Positions 1 through 13,000 of a DNA stretch of 64,000 bases are shown piece after piece (the first letter of the stretch is position 1; each line of letters begins with the position of its first letter). The DNA lies in contig JALIRH010000002.1 in assembly GCA_023055505.1 (NCBI GenBank), positions 23,256,437-23,320,436 on the forward strand. The letters run 5' to 3'. This stretch comes from Callipepla californica brunnescens (lineage: Eukaryota > Chordata > Aves > Galliformes > Odontophoridae). A program made the translations under genes and the position numbers. The notes under the pieces were generated by a model. The model did not search any database. It was given only the letters and a program-made list of their open reading frames with translations, and had not been told where the DNA came from.

Positions 1-172
1 AGTGACAACAGTGACAGTGGTTCACCTCTGCTGGTGCATATTTTAAAGAGCACATCACTCAGGCTCTTGTTCATCACTTGTGAAAAAGCATAGCTAATTG
101 TGGTGACTGTGTTGAAAACAATTATTTTGTAGGTGAGGATTTGTGCTGTCAGATAGTGTTATTGTGCTCAAA
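1..172 (+). mobile_element. mariner (DD34D) DNA transposon, 3' remnant cut by window edge
   Basis: This stretch is collinear with the 3' part of the mariner relic at 46.7-47.3 kb. Shared landmarks, including the stretch starting ggctcttgttcat (62 here, 47127 there) and the gtgttatt block (156 here, 47221 there), all sit at a constant offset of 47065, so there is no net indel between them. The translation keeps traces of the C-terminal mariner transposase, such as a residual ALVH followed by an N-G-D-Y-V-E-like stretch read as NCGDCVEN, with stops. The recognisable match ends near 170, before any terminal inverted repeat. The 5' part, if present, lies outside the window. Confidence 0.7.
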
Positions 173-1350
173 AGTAACTTCAGTGTGTCTTCATTCCCTC
201 CAACCTCTTTATGTTACTAAGAATACTTTTAGTTTTCTCTTTTGAGCATTGACTTGAGCTCTGGATTTTAGCAGTTCAGGAGTTGCTGCAGTAGCTGGAC
301 TCTATTAGGGTACAAGAATACCTTACTGACATATGCCTAAGGCACTGCCTGATGCAGTCTTTTGGTAATTGGAAGTGTCTTTAGGAATCTGTACGACATA
401 TGCCTTTTTTTACAATGTTTCTTCAAGCATATTTTTTCCCATTTCCAGTCTCTGCATGCAGCCAACAGAAGCATGATCCTCTCAAAGGAAAGAAATGCTC
501 TCTGATGGGAATGAGCCTAGTAAAGATATTACTTCCTCTTTTAATATATCTTGTGGCATGTCTGAGCTTTTTTAATGATTGAGAAACTGCCAGAAGAATA
601 TAGCAGCAAAGAGTAGGTGAGAAATCTTCCTGATCACAGATCCTTAGCAAGCCGGAAGATCTCCTGAGAAGAATTTTACAGTTTCTGGCAAATTTCAAAT
701 GCTGGATCTGATGGAGCTTGACACCATAGCATCATGGTGATTTGCTGACATAACTTTAGAAAACAACGGTGAAGAATTTGGTTTTGACCAAATCAAATCT
801 AATTAATAATGATCACTATTTTACTGCCATATTTATCTCTGATATTCCAGCTTGTGGTGTAGCTGTGATGAGTTGTCATACTGAAATCATCTGAACTTTT
901 CCTATGTCATCAATTAAAACAACAACAATAAAAACAATAAAAACTATTCTCAGAAATAAAATAGCTTTTCTCTTTCTGGAAGATGGCTTTTTTCACTTTC
1001 CTCAAGAATGGATTTTCTGACCAAAATCCTACTCAACTGAGAATCAATATAGATAATAACTCACCACAAATCATTTAAGGATCTGCATCATGCCAACCAC
1101 TGGGATTTAAAGTATCTAATTCCAATAAAGTCAGATTCGTAACTGTATTACACGTGAAAAATCTACTTTGGTCTCTTAGCAAAGATGGTAATACAAAGAT
1201 ATTGACAGGAGAGCTGACTTTTCCCTGGTGGGGAAATGGTGGAGGGCAGTGACTGGGACGGCAAACTTGAAAATATATCACTTCAGATAATCTGATTTTA
1301 TTGTTACAATAATTTAAGCTATTATTTTTATTTATATTCTAATATAATGT
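173..1350. other. AT-rich DNA, no gene seen
   Basis: I see no coding region, RNA gene or recognised transposon here. Open frames at 400-582 and 423-698 lie on opposite strands over the same DNA and show no domain. An A-rich CAA-like patch lies near 918-945. Confidence 0.5.
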
Positions 1351-1429
1351 AATGTAGATCAATAAAATTGAAAGAAGTGTAAAAAATAATATAATGTAGA
1401 TCAATAAAATTGAAAGAAGTGTAAAAAAT
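1351..1429. repeat. 42-bp tandem duplication
   Basis: Two adjacent copies of a 42-bp unit begin at 1351 and 1393. The first 37 bases of each (beginning aatgtagatcaataaaat) are identical, and the last five differ at only two positions. The near-identity suggests a recent event, and the unit has no coding content. It may be polymorphic within the species. Confidence 0.9.
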
Positions 1430-2578
1430 TACATTTACTTTAAACTGTGTTCTAATTTTTATGGGTAAGCAGCTTGGACACAGAAAATAAATGGGTCTTT
1501 TCTTTCATTTTGTTTTTGTTGCTGACAGTGAACATCATGGAGCTGTAATATACAGAATACATTGGATATTCTTGTGGAGTCACCTAAAACTTTTGCAGTC
1601 AGCACTTGAAAATATTTTTCAGTACAAGTTTCAAAGGTATAAAATATTTCTTAGCACATAAGCATGTTTTTTGTTTCCTACATGTGAAGCATAGATATAA
1701 ATACAAAGGAAGCAGTGTTCTGTGTGGAGAGGAAGCTGTGTAGTGGTTGGGAAGCACAGGATCAAGTAGCATCCCCTTCCACATGACAGAGTTACCTTGG
1801 TCATCCATCTGTGTAGGTAGAAATTAAGTTACTGGAAACCTGCAGGACAAATTGTGGAAATGGAGAATGCCGAGAAGGAGTGTGACAATCCTGAGAAATG
1901 AGAAGCTTCAGAGAGCAGCAGTCCCACCAGATAAGAATGGAGACACTCAGGGCAACAATGGCCGAGCAGAAGTGTAGAAGGCCACCAGCATGTATGGGCA
2001 GCAGCAAGGGGCTGTACAGCACAGACCTTGTCAAGAAGCAGTGGTCTATCTTTCTGAAGCAAGACTGTAGTTATGTGAATGCCTCGTGGGATGAGGGACT
2101 CTTGGGAGTGCTCTGAACACCTGCCCAGATGCCACTGCCATGTCAGGATGAGCCACTGCTCCTGAGTCCAGAGCAAAGGCAAGTGAATTTACTGCACAGT
2201 AATTTGCTATTAGTAACAACAGCTTTTATTAACAGTTACTGCTTAATTAGAAGTGTTCTAATTGATATTGGTTGCAAGCTTTGCCGCTCCCTATCCTTAT
2301 AAAAGAAAACCTAGTGCCAAGGTACTTACTGAAATGTAACACAAAAGAAAGGTTGTATTTAGTTAGGATGAGGAAACTAAAATTCATTACTAGTCCTCAA
2401 GTGTTACACAGACTTCCTTCTTACCAAATCTAGAACTGATTTTGCTGTTGTTTCAATGTGACCAACATTTCACTTTATGCCCTATTCCACTATATACAAT
2501 TCTTCATATATCTCTATATATGTGTAAATTTACATATTCAAAATGGTGCTCATGAATCTTCTTAGTTTTGATCCTTTC
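1430..2578. other. No gene seen; less AT-rich patch at about 1700-2185
   Basis: Most of this stretch is AT-rich. The part from about 1700 to 2185 has visibly higher G+C and overlapping open frames on both strands (1829-2182 minus, 117 codons; 1898-2116 plus, 72 codons). Neither translation shows a domain I recognise. It could be an old retrotransposon or LTR fragment, or a diverged regulatory element. Confidence 0.4.
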
Positions 2579-2665
2579 AAAAAAACAAACAAACAAACAA
2601 AACAAAAAAAAAAAAAAAAAAAAAAAAAAACGAAAAACCAATCAACCAGACAAAAAGAAAAGAAC
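2579..2665. repeat. A-rich low-complexity tract, (CAAA)n then poly-A
   Basis: A CAAA tetramer run passes into more than 20 consecutive A, then an A-rich tail with scattered C and G. A long uninterrupted A run of this kind can be a retroposon tail, but no retroposon body is recognisable on the 5' side. Confidence 0.85.
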
Positions 2666-5600
2666 AAATATCACTATGCCTTTTGAAAGATGAAGTTGAC
2701 TTTTGGCAGTGTTGCTGGGGATGATGGGAAGAGCAGAGGGAAGGAGTGATTGTTTGCTGGTTACTTCAAGGAAATAAGAATAAAGGTTATATAACTATTT
2801 TGTGTTATCTAGAGACTATGACTCAGAAATGCTTTATTCTGTATGGACAGAAATTACTCGAACCATTACATCAAAGTCAATAACAATTATTTGAGATTAT
2901 CAATGTTTAAAAAATCTGTCACACGAGAACAGCATTTTACTCCTGGCATCTTGTTTTTGAGGTTAGGGGTTAAAAATGAACAATTTGTTTAAGTCAATAG
3001 AATATTGGTTCCTCTGCTTAAAAGTAATTATGTCTAATTAAAACAACTATTTTTATTGATGAAATATAGTAAAGGAATAAAATAGATGCAATATTGTAAA
3101 CTTCATTCAAACTTTTTATCCAACATTTTAAAAAGCCACTAGAATTTTATTCCTGTTGTCTGTGATGAAATATTTTAATAATATCGACCTGATCTCGTAT
3201 GCTTTCAAATCAGTGGAGAGGTTATCCTAACTTGCGATTTGTTTTTGAGTATATACTTCCTTATAGAAACAAGGACATTTAGAGCTGTGTGAGAGCCTTG
3301 CAGAGTCTTTGGAAGATACGATAAGTAGGTGTGGGTAAAGACAATAATAGGCATAGGACAGCAGTTTTGCTGAGTTTCTGTGCTGCCACTGTGTTTAGGA
3401 ATCTGTTCAGTCTGACTGTCTAAGTTAATGTTTACTAATAACATATGTATGCTTTTCATAGCACAGGATAAGAAACGTTAATTTACAAGAATTACATCAC
3501 CTATATATATTGCTTAAAATTAAGAAATAATATTTATTAAAATATTTACCATTATGGGTCAATTGTGTGGACAATGAAAGGCATTGCATAGCTATAGGAA
3601 CATGCCTTAATGTCTCCCTTAAAAGTGTTTACCACTGATTCACATTTTCATTCTTTTCACACATTTTACAGGCCCTTCATCAATGCCTCTATAGTCAGGA
3701 AGAACTTTAGCTCTCTGCTAATAAAAATAGAAGCTATAAACTATAAACTCGGAAATACCGATTTGTGAAACGAATGTGTTTCTAATGCAATGCTTAGGAA
3801 AACATTCACACATACCTAAAAATTTATAAATATCATTTTGAAGGAAATAATCAAGAGGAAATATCAAGAGGTCATCACCTCACTGTAAATGATCTTCTTA
3901 TTGCTTTATGCTCAGATCTGCCTCGTTGAAAATGTTAGCACGTATGCAACACCTAAAAAGGAATACTCCTATGTTGTGAAATGATCTCAGAATTATTAAC
4001 GAATTCCAGAAAGTTCACTGAATTTGTTCTACAGGTAGGAAACTGATTACAAACTACTTAACAGCAATAAGTCAACACACATAAGAACGCACACAGAATA
4101 GTTAATTTGAACTGTGAGTACAGCTGTGTAAATCTCCATTTCACAAGAAATCTTAAGATTTTAAAAATTCTTCTGACTTCTGTGTATGAAATGTCTGTCA
4201 GAAGTTCAGCAGCTCAGGCAGAGACTGTGTATGGCAATTTCAAACATTTTAGGAAAGCAAAGGAAATTTTCGAACAATTTTCACTTCAAACAAAGAAAAA
4301 TAAGCACTTTCTCCATACATGGGTATTTAAAGAGCTGAAACTCTTATCTTTTCCTCAGTGTATTCTTCTTGTAGTACCTGTATATATAGGGAAAGATGTA
4401 TTTTAATGCCACAAGTCTTCTGGAATCTTTCCAGCTCTCTTGAGCATACTTCCTCCCTGGTGAGCTACAAGTTACAGAGGATGTGTCTGGCTGCAAATTC
4501 CAATTTTTATCAGCAAGTTATCCCCAGAACTAGAGTAAATATGTTACTGAATGCTTCACTGCTCCCTACTGATTGTCTGATCTTTGCTATCTGATGGAGC
4601 AGTTACGTGGATGTCAGGAGAACACAGTAATTCTGGTTGAAATTGCTGGGAGCAGGACAGAGTGAACACAACAAGAGTCTGGGTTTTGGTTGAGAAGTTC
4701 CAGGAGAGAGCAGTCTGAAGCTGATAAAACACTTTAGATAGTGGATCCCATATTTTTGTGGTAAATGTCTCACTGCAAGCTGTCAAAACTCATGATCTAC
4801 TTAGTGTGTACCCTCACCTTCACATCTGAGTGAAAACACTGCAGTTGGGACCAGCTACACCTGGTTTTGTGTACACCAGCCTCTCAAGACACAACAAGTT
4901 TGCAGACCACAGTTTGCTTCCATGTCTTGTTATTACACATGGATACTGAAATGGCTACATCGGAGGGTTAGTGGTAGAATCTGCCAACCAATCTCCGAGG
5001 TTGAACTTCCTTTCTATTGCCTGGCTGGTATCACAAGCTGATAGAAAAGGGCATGATTTCCTTAACCAGGGTATTTTTTGTTTGGTAAGCAAACTATGAT
5101 ACATTGGTAACAAAGTAAACTAAAATCTCTTCAACTCCAAATTGGAAAGATTCATTCTGCTTTAAATCTCTGATTTGGGTTTTTGTTCACACCCTGTAGC
5201 TCTCTGATAGCTGCAGTTGTCACTCTCCACAGCTAAAAGGTGAAGTCCTACCCTTGCTTTCCCCACCTGCATAAAGGGATGCTGTTAGTGTTACGAATGA
5301 AAAGGCAACTAGTGGATAGGCTCTTTCCTCCCTTAGTGTCTCTTAATGACTATAGCCATTATTTTTTACACGTCAAGCTCATTTTTCAATGTCTGGAATA
5401 GAACAGGTGGACTATATTAGCGATTAGCCTAGAACACAGTGGGAAGTTGTCCTAATTTATTTGCCAAGGGCCAGGTGAAGGGTTTCAGTCTGAAGCTAAT
5501 GAGGAAGACAGGAGCGCAAAGAGAGAAAGCTACTTTTCTGGATAGCACCTCTGTGAATTTGATAGGACAACGTTCTGTGAAGATGGAGCAATAATGTTTA

Positions 5601-8600
5601 TTTTGCATTTCTTTAATTTTGCTTTAGTCTAATTCGAAAGCATAAAGATAACCGTAACTTGTCTTCCCAACCTATCCAATTCCTAGTAGAAGAAGCAGCT
5701 CAGGGGAAAGCATGGGAACCTGGTGAATGCTATCATTTGAATGATCTTTTTCCTTGCCACATCTGCCTGCATTACAATAATAGGTAGTTAAAGCTCTCTT
5801 CATGGGAGTTTCAGGCAGGCTATTACATTCAGTTTAAAAGCCAGATATTTGGAGAAGAAGAGATAAAGCATTTGTTATGTGCAGTGACAATGACTTCTGA
5901 TGAATAAATGCAATCCTACCAAACGAGGCTGCTTTGTGATATCTACCTCCAATAGTATGTGAAGATGTCTTATAAGCAGAATATATTCTGCCTTACAAAG
6001 GAGAATGTAGTTGGTTTTATTTTTTTCCTTTCTCTTATGGTCTACAAAATCACTGGGGAATATTTTCTCATTTTCTTCTCTTTAGAGATAACAACCAAAT
6101 TTGATAGATCTGCAATAACAATTTTCCTGTCATCTCATGCCTCCAGTTGTTTTCCTATCACCTTGCTTGTTCCTGAGATTTATACAGTGAGATGAATTGA
6201 GTATCCAGCACATGTACCTTCTATGTTTGTTGTATTTTTTGATGAAGGCTCTGAGCAGGCCAAGAGTTGAATTTTTTTCTACTGACAAAGCAAGGATGAA
6301 AGCAACCTGCCCTCATGATTTTTTTGCTGAATAGGAGTCAGAAAGTTGAAATACTGCTTACTAAGCACAGGCATTATTATTTTTCCATCAAGCATGCCTA
6401 AATTAAGTGGAGAAAGAGAGCTTAAAATGTTTGTTTTGTCTTTGGAGAGGAGGTGAAAGCTGAATAATTTTTCATTATTACCATTTGCTCCCCTGGAGTT
6501 AAGGTTAAGGCCAGCATTTGCAGTTTAAACTCCTGTTTCCAGAGGTTAACAACTCAGCTGTAAGGCTTCAGTCTCAGTTGAATATTTGGCAGAGTTGTTG
6601 CCTTGAAATAATACCTCTGGTACACATATGTCTAATACCTTCTCCCAGAGGGTCTCAGAGCACTTTAACACACTGAACTGTGTAATGACTTGTTTCATCC
6701 ACCATCAAAATGCAGCTACTTTGGGGGTGGAATAAAATCTCATAGTGCAATGGTCTATATAGCAGTCTAGATGAGGAAGAAATTATTATATTAAACTGAA
6801 ACTAAAAGAGAAATTAAAATCTTCACATATATCTCCAATAATTAGAACATTTCAATGTAACTGGTAATTTAAGTGTATAACATTTTCACTTTAGATGCTT
6901 TTTTATAGTGATAGCAATAGTACTGTGATGGCACGATTGAAGATCATATTAAAAAGATGTTTTTTTTTTTCTTTTTTCTAAATTACTCTCAATTCTTCTT
7001 ATTCCTGTTTGCAAGGCCTTTTCTAGAAGCTTTCTGTTCAATGAGATCATGCTCTCGGTCATCTAAGTGTTGCTTAAATGCACTGGAACTGTTTTCAGAA
7101 CACAAGAAAATCTAAATCTCAGCAATAAACACTGAACATGTCTATGATTAGTTCAGTTGCTTTTGTGTTTCCTACTAAGTATCGACATTTTATCAATGAC
7201 AAGTGAAATGAGAGGATTATTTTTCAGTTTACTACTTCAGAAGGATGAAGAATGGTTTTGTCATAAGCTTTTCAAGACCAATTGCTGTGGTCAAAATATT
7301 CAAACTTATGAAGTTAGGTTCTGGTTTGCTATTTAGGTTCTAAAATAAAAATCAGATTATTTTTGAACATGCTGACCATGATAGGAATGAGTAAGGGATC
7401 TTGAGTTATTTATTCAGCGATGAACTGGAATAAACATGAGTACCAGCACACCAAGAAATACTTTGGGATGTGCTGCAAAGTTAAACACTCCAGGAAATCA
7501 GGACAATTGATGACTATATGAGAATTCAGATGGCTAATATAGTCAGCCAGGTTTAAAAGTGCATCCTGTGCTTTATTATTTTTTCAGAAAAAAAAAAAAG
7601 CCTTAAATAATTAACTTGAAGAAAAAATATGCATGCACAGACTAAGCACTTGATCTCCCCTTGCAGCAGCATTCATACCACTTAATAATGCACGGCAAGG
7701 ACTTGGAACTTCCTTGTAATTGAGTGGGAAGTTTGATTATTGACATGTAGTTGACATGTGAGAGGAGTAGCACAAAATCAGGGACAGTATGCCAGAGGCA
7801 GTTTGGACACAGACATCTTGTTCTGGGATCATAAGCAGAGAATTTGGGTTTGAGAATGTTATTGGTCTAAAGAGAGTTCTGAAGAAAAAGTAGGAAACAT
7901 TAAGTGCAAGTTAGAGTTTCCCAGAACTTTTCAGCACATCAGTGAGTAGGCAAGATATTGGGTTCCTAAACTCAGCCTAAATCTTTCTTCAGTCCTGAAA
8001 GTCAAAATGAATTTAATATAGGAAAATGTCTTAATATATGTCATGAGAGGTAGCAAATGAACTCTTGAGTTGAATGAAGCAGTATCTCAGCTCCAACCAT
8101 GTACTAGACTGCTTACTACTACCAACCAATTTGTGCAGGAAGAGTCCAAGTGTGAGCGGAGCGGGTTAGAATCAGGCTGGGACATACTACTTACAAGTAC
8201 ACAGGGGCCATGTGTGCAATCCTGTTTCTAGAGGAATAATCCCAAACAAAGTCAAGTAAGTTTCTTCAAATAAGAATTAAGCCAACAACCATATTAAAAT
8301 AGGATGTTTTTCTACCAGTTAGGCTAGTGTAGAGATCCAAAATGTACCCTACAAGTTGATGTTATTTACTGAGAAACATTTGGGTAAGAAGCATAGGTAC
8401 ATCCATGTTAAAATGCCTTTGTGACAATCAGTTCAAAAGAGCTTTGCACACCTTTTTGCTCTGAAGCTGCTGACTCTGAGTGACAGCTCAATCCAATCAG
8501 TCTCTTCTCTTACAGCTTAGTCTCTCTTAGCTGGGGAAGATCAAAGAGAGCTCTAGCTGGTAAAGAGGAAGGAGAGGGAAAAAAGGTGGCCTAAATTTTT

Positions 8601-9976
8601 CAGAATGGGTGATGATTTTGGATATTTCGGTTTTGGAGCTTCTGATTTGGGTTTTGATGATCAGGGTTCAGTTGTTCAACATACTATGTTCAGATCCCTC
8701 TGTAAAATATGACTTCTTTGGCTTCTATGTCATGGCATTTGTCCTGTGCCATGATCCCACAGTCTGTACCCATCAGTGGGAATCAGGGAGCATCACCTGC
8801 CTCCTCAGTGCCAAGACTACCACAGCCCTCTGCAGGCTTTAAGCTTCAGACTTCCCAGATTCTGCACACAACAAGGTAAGCAAGGTTTGCTCTAAAAACA
8901 TCATTTTCTCCTGCTTTTTTGCCTAATAAAAAAGAAGTGTCTTCCCTGCCAAGCTAGATTACTGGAGAGCACTGTCAGGCATAGCAGAGGAGACACAGAG
9001 CATTTCTTTGTGTTTAGCATAGATAAAATTATTTTTTTCCACTATTTAAATTCTGAAAGGAAAAAAAAAATAAAGCAAGCTCTCAAATTGTATATGTGAG
9101 ATATGGTTGGAAATTACAGAACGCTCGTTTTAGACATTATACAAATGTTTGCTCTGCTGAAGGTATTTTGGATATTCTCTCTCCAACTCTGTTCAAAGAC
9201 TTTTCAAAACTTTTTGCAGTGCATGCCATGTGATGAGTTTACTTCAAAGCTACAAACTCTGGAAGCAGTGGGATACATATCAGCCCCATAGAGACCCTAC
9301 AGAAAACCTTGGAGGGCTCCAATTCTTTTTCGTCAATGTGTCAGTGATGGGTGAGATCTTGTCCTAAGACATGATATGTGAGAAACTTCAATTTTTTTCA
9401 ATAAGAATCTTTTGTAACATAAAAAAAATGGATCCTAAGTCTCCAAGGCATTTTTGAAAATTGTGACTAGTATCAAGGCACAGGGGATAGAGCAGTGCCC
9501 CTGTATACCTTGCACTGAAATCTAACTCAAGATTTAGTTTGTTTCTTTAGGGCTTTTTTGCCAGATTACACTAAGCAGAATGTTTCATTGCTTAAGTCCT
9601 GACAGAACCATTTTTCATGGATTGCAGAACATATGAATACTAGGATTCATTTTTGGAGTATCAGGATCATCAGTGATTCTGTCCTTGATATGCCCTTTTA
9701 TTATGAACAATTTATTGCATCTTTGGAAATGTACGATTCCACGTGGAATACAATGACTACACTTAATGAGGTGCTTTATGGACACAATTCAACATTAACT
9801 TTGAGTTTCCTGGCTTTTGTTGATTTTTGTCACAACCTTAACATTTTTCAAACATAGAATCATTACATTAAAAAAATAAATCTGTATTTTAACCAAGATT
9901 TATTATGCCCCAGTGAGATAAACCATGTTTTCACTTTTAGTAAAAACATGATTTATTTCCACACAGCTGAACAGGC
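2666..9976. other. AT-rich DNA, no gene seen
   Basis: About 7.3 kb with no recognisable gene or transposon. Short open frames (for example 4107-4406, 5959-6195, 8609-8842 on plus and 3205-3459 on minus) have no domain signature. The stretch 8460-8880 is somewhat richer in G+C and ends in AAGGTAAGC, which resembles a splice donor. No acceptor-to-donor exon could be supported. Confidence 0.4.
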
Positions 9977-10004
9977 AAAAAAAAAAAAAAAAAGAAAAAA
10001 AAAG
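9977..10004. repeat. Poly-A tract with one interruption
   Basis: Two A runs separated by a single G. No retroposon body or target duplication is recognisable next to it. Confidence 0.85.
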
Positions 10005-13000
10005 AGCTGAAAAATAATACTTCCTAACACACAAAAATGTAGACTTTTATAGGAACTTAGAAGAAATCTCATTCAGTCTTGAGAATGAATATATCAAGTC
10101 TCTCCTTCTGTCAAGTTTGTTGTATAGTTTTTTTACACTTAAATACAAAGTAATAGGAAACCATTGATGTGAGCTTCTATCTGTATAAACTGGAGGATCT
10201 AACCTCACCTTATGTATATGGCTGCTGAGCAGACTCAGGAATGCTGATGTTGAGTGCACGGCTACCAGGAGCTCCTCAGAGGAGTTAATAATATATTGTC
10301 AACTGTTTTGTTATCTCTGATCTTTGTGCAAAGCTACCCAGAGAGCTAGTGCTTAGTGAGGCATGTATACCCTTGAACCACCTGTGGCACATGACTGGTA
10401 TTGCTCTCTAGCAGATTTTGCTGTTTTTTTAATATTTCAGCACTCTCACTTCCACTTTGTCTCAGACGTTCCGTTTGAATCGAACCAGATTAAGGCCAGA
10501 ACTTAAATTTGTCATTTGCTTGTAAAGGAAGGGGACGATCTCCAACTACTGACACAAAGAGAAAGTAGAAAGACAGTCTCCTAGGTTATTACTTGGTTTT
10601 CTTCTGGACATCTAGATGAAGCAGGTGAAGACACATAAACTCACTCACCTCCAGTCCATCTTAGGAGAAGTAGTCCCCATCTGCAGCTCGAAGATCTCCT
10701 GTGGCTTTTGGATAGCAAAGGCTTCACTCTTGCTTTTCCTTCTGTTTTCCAGATTTAATTCACATGAGTTAATTTAGCAGAGCTGTCAGCTTTATCCACA
10801 CAGAAATAGATGTCAATTTTTCCCTTTGTTGGTTAGCTGCTTTAAGACTTTGGTGTGGCTCCATGCCTTTCATGAAGACTACACATTCAACTTCCCCATT
10901 TGGAAGCAGTTGTGCTTTAAGATAGTTAATTGCCATTCTGCAGTTCTCCATGTTGTTAATTGCTAAGTCTCTTCTCTTCTGTGAATGCATGCAGAAAAAC
11001 AGAGAACAGAGACTAAAGTTTTTATTCTCCTTTTGCTTTCTTTAGCCCAAAATCCAACATCCAGTGTTGTGCATCAGTAGCAGGGAGCTTATCTTTTTTA
11101 TCTTTTATTGGTGTAAAACTTTGCTTAGATGTTAATACCTTGCTCTGAAATTTTTCATACATCAGACAAAGAGTCATGTATCTCCATTCAATGCAGGATA
11201 CCTCAGATACAAGACACCTTGTCTCCCAGACCCAGTAAATTGCAGAGGATTCTATTTGTATAGCTCTGTGGGATGAAAGTCTGAATCAGGACATTTAAGG
11301 ATCTGAGTTTATTATCAGAGGAATTGCAGACATACTGAACTTCTAATGTAATAGTGATTAGACCACCTAAGGAGGGCTCCCACTCTGTCTTGTCCTTGGA
11401 AGCCTACTTCTCCAATGACTTTAGAGACAGCTTGAAAAGATGAGCTTTTGTAAGCTGAAGTTAGCTTATGTGGGAATCTCTGGGTGCCTACTCATCTATC
11501 ACCAGTAGAGAAGGATAAAATTCTAGAAAACTATATGGATTTACATTATTTAAATATAGATTGCAATTATCTATTGGAAGAATTATCTATAAAGAAGCAC
11601 AGTAGAGTTTTAATGGACTAAAATACACTTTCATATGTTTTCAAAGAAATCTTCCTGGGATAATTAGATTCTTTCTTAAATTGGTCTGAGAGTCAGACAA
11701 CTCAAATTACTGGTGAACTGGTGAATAGGAAATGACTAATTCTCATATAACAGACTCATCTAGAGACTGTTATGTTTAATGTATTGCAAAGCGTAAAATA
11801 GAAAGCACCTGAATTAAATCATCTGCCTGAGAATATCTTAAGGCAAAGAAGGGTGCATAGGGAAGGGAAATGAATATGAATTGTCATCAAGACTTCTCAA
11901 CCAATGATCTGAGTCTGTCTGATGATTTCATGGAACTTTATAGACTGTGTGCTCTGATGAATTTTCATTCATAAATGAGTAAAGTAGAACAAAAGTAAAT
12001 TAAGAATAAGGGAGAACAACAAAGGCAAGAAAAGCAGGTCTCTGCTGTTGATTATCTTTTGGAAGTAAACTCAGTCAACTTTCTCTGTAGAGTGTGGTGG
12101 CAGATGATATACTTCTTCACACAGTCTTTCACTAGAAGAAGACAAACAGTATGCTTACTAGTAGCAAAACAGCAAAGCATGTTTAACTTTCTTGACAATA
12201 CAATTGTTCTCATATTGTATATCTCCAAGATGTCATTCAGGTCTGATTCCTTAAACTTTTTGCCTGAATGGATCCTTGAGGTGCGGTTCCATGTTAGGGA
12301 GATACTACCAACAAAAACTGCACTGAAGGGGGCATCTTTTGTTACCCCCCTCTTCTTCCCTTTCCCAGTTCAAGGTACACAGTCCTGCTGCTTATTTTAT
12401 TTAGCCCCAACATTTAACAGATCCCTTAAACATGCTAAATCTACAGAAAGCAAAACTGGAAAGTTGGTTGATTTTATTCCCTATTACAAATCAGTATGAT
12501 TTTCAAAGGGACTTGACAGAAGCCAGAGCTTTTGGAAGGGAAATTATGGGACTTCAAACTGAGGGAAGAGAGAATGAGATTGAGTAGATTTCTTCTTAGC
12601 GAAGGAGAAATAGGTTAGAGCTGTGAATAATGGAGCTGTGAAACCTCAGTATGTGCCTGAAGTACCACAGACCATGTCTTTACTTTATAAAGTAAAATCC
12701 ATGTAAAGACCAAATAAGCGATCAAAATGCGATTTAAATGAAGAATGATTAAATGAGTAAAAATAAAATCAATCTAAAGACCACATTGAGACAAGAGACC
12801 ATAAAAAGACAAAAGGCCATGTGAAATCCAAGACCGTGTCTTTCCCCTAGAAAAATAAAATCTTGCATCCAAAGTGACTTGCATGTTCTCAGCAGAGTCT
12901 GTGGCAGAAAACTGCTGGCTATGCTTTTCAGTAAGAACCAGAAATAGTGAAGAGATTGTAGCCATTTTGCACAAATGGGGCTGTACAGACAACTACCTGG

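Noticed and set aside
2579..2665. Possible SINE or processed pseudogene tail
   Set aside because: There is a long A run but no recognisable RNA-derived body and no flanking duplication that I could find, so it is listed only as a simple repeat.
12059..12499. 146-codon open frame on plus, one of the longest outside simple repeats
   Set aside because: No domain, motif or family resemblance, no exon context, and composition like the surrounding AT-rich DNA. Frames of this length are expected by chance in 64 kb.
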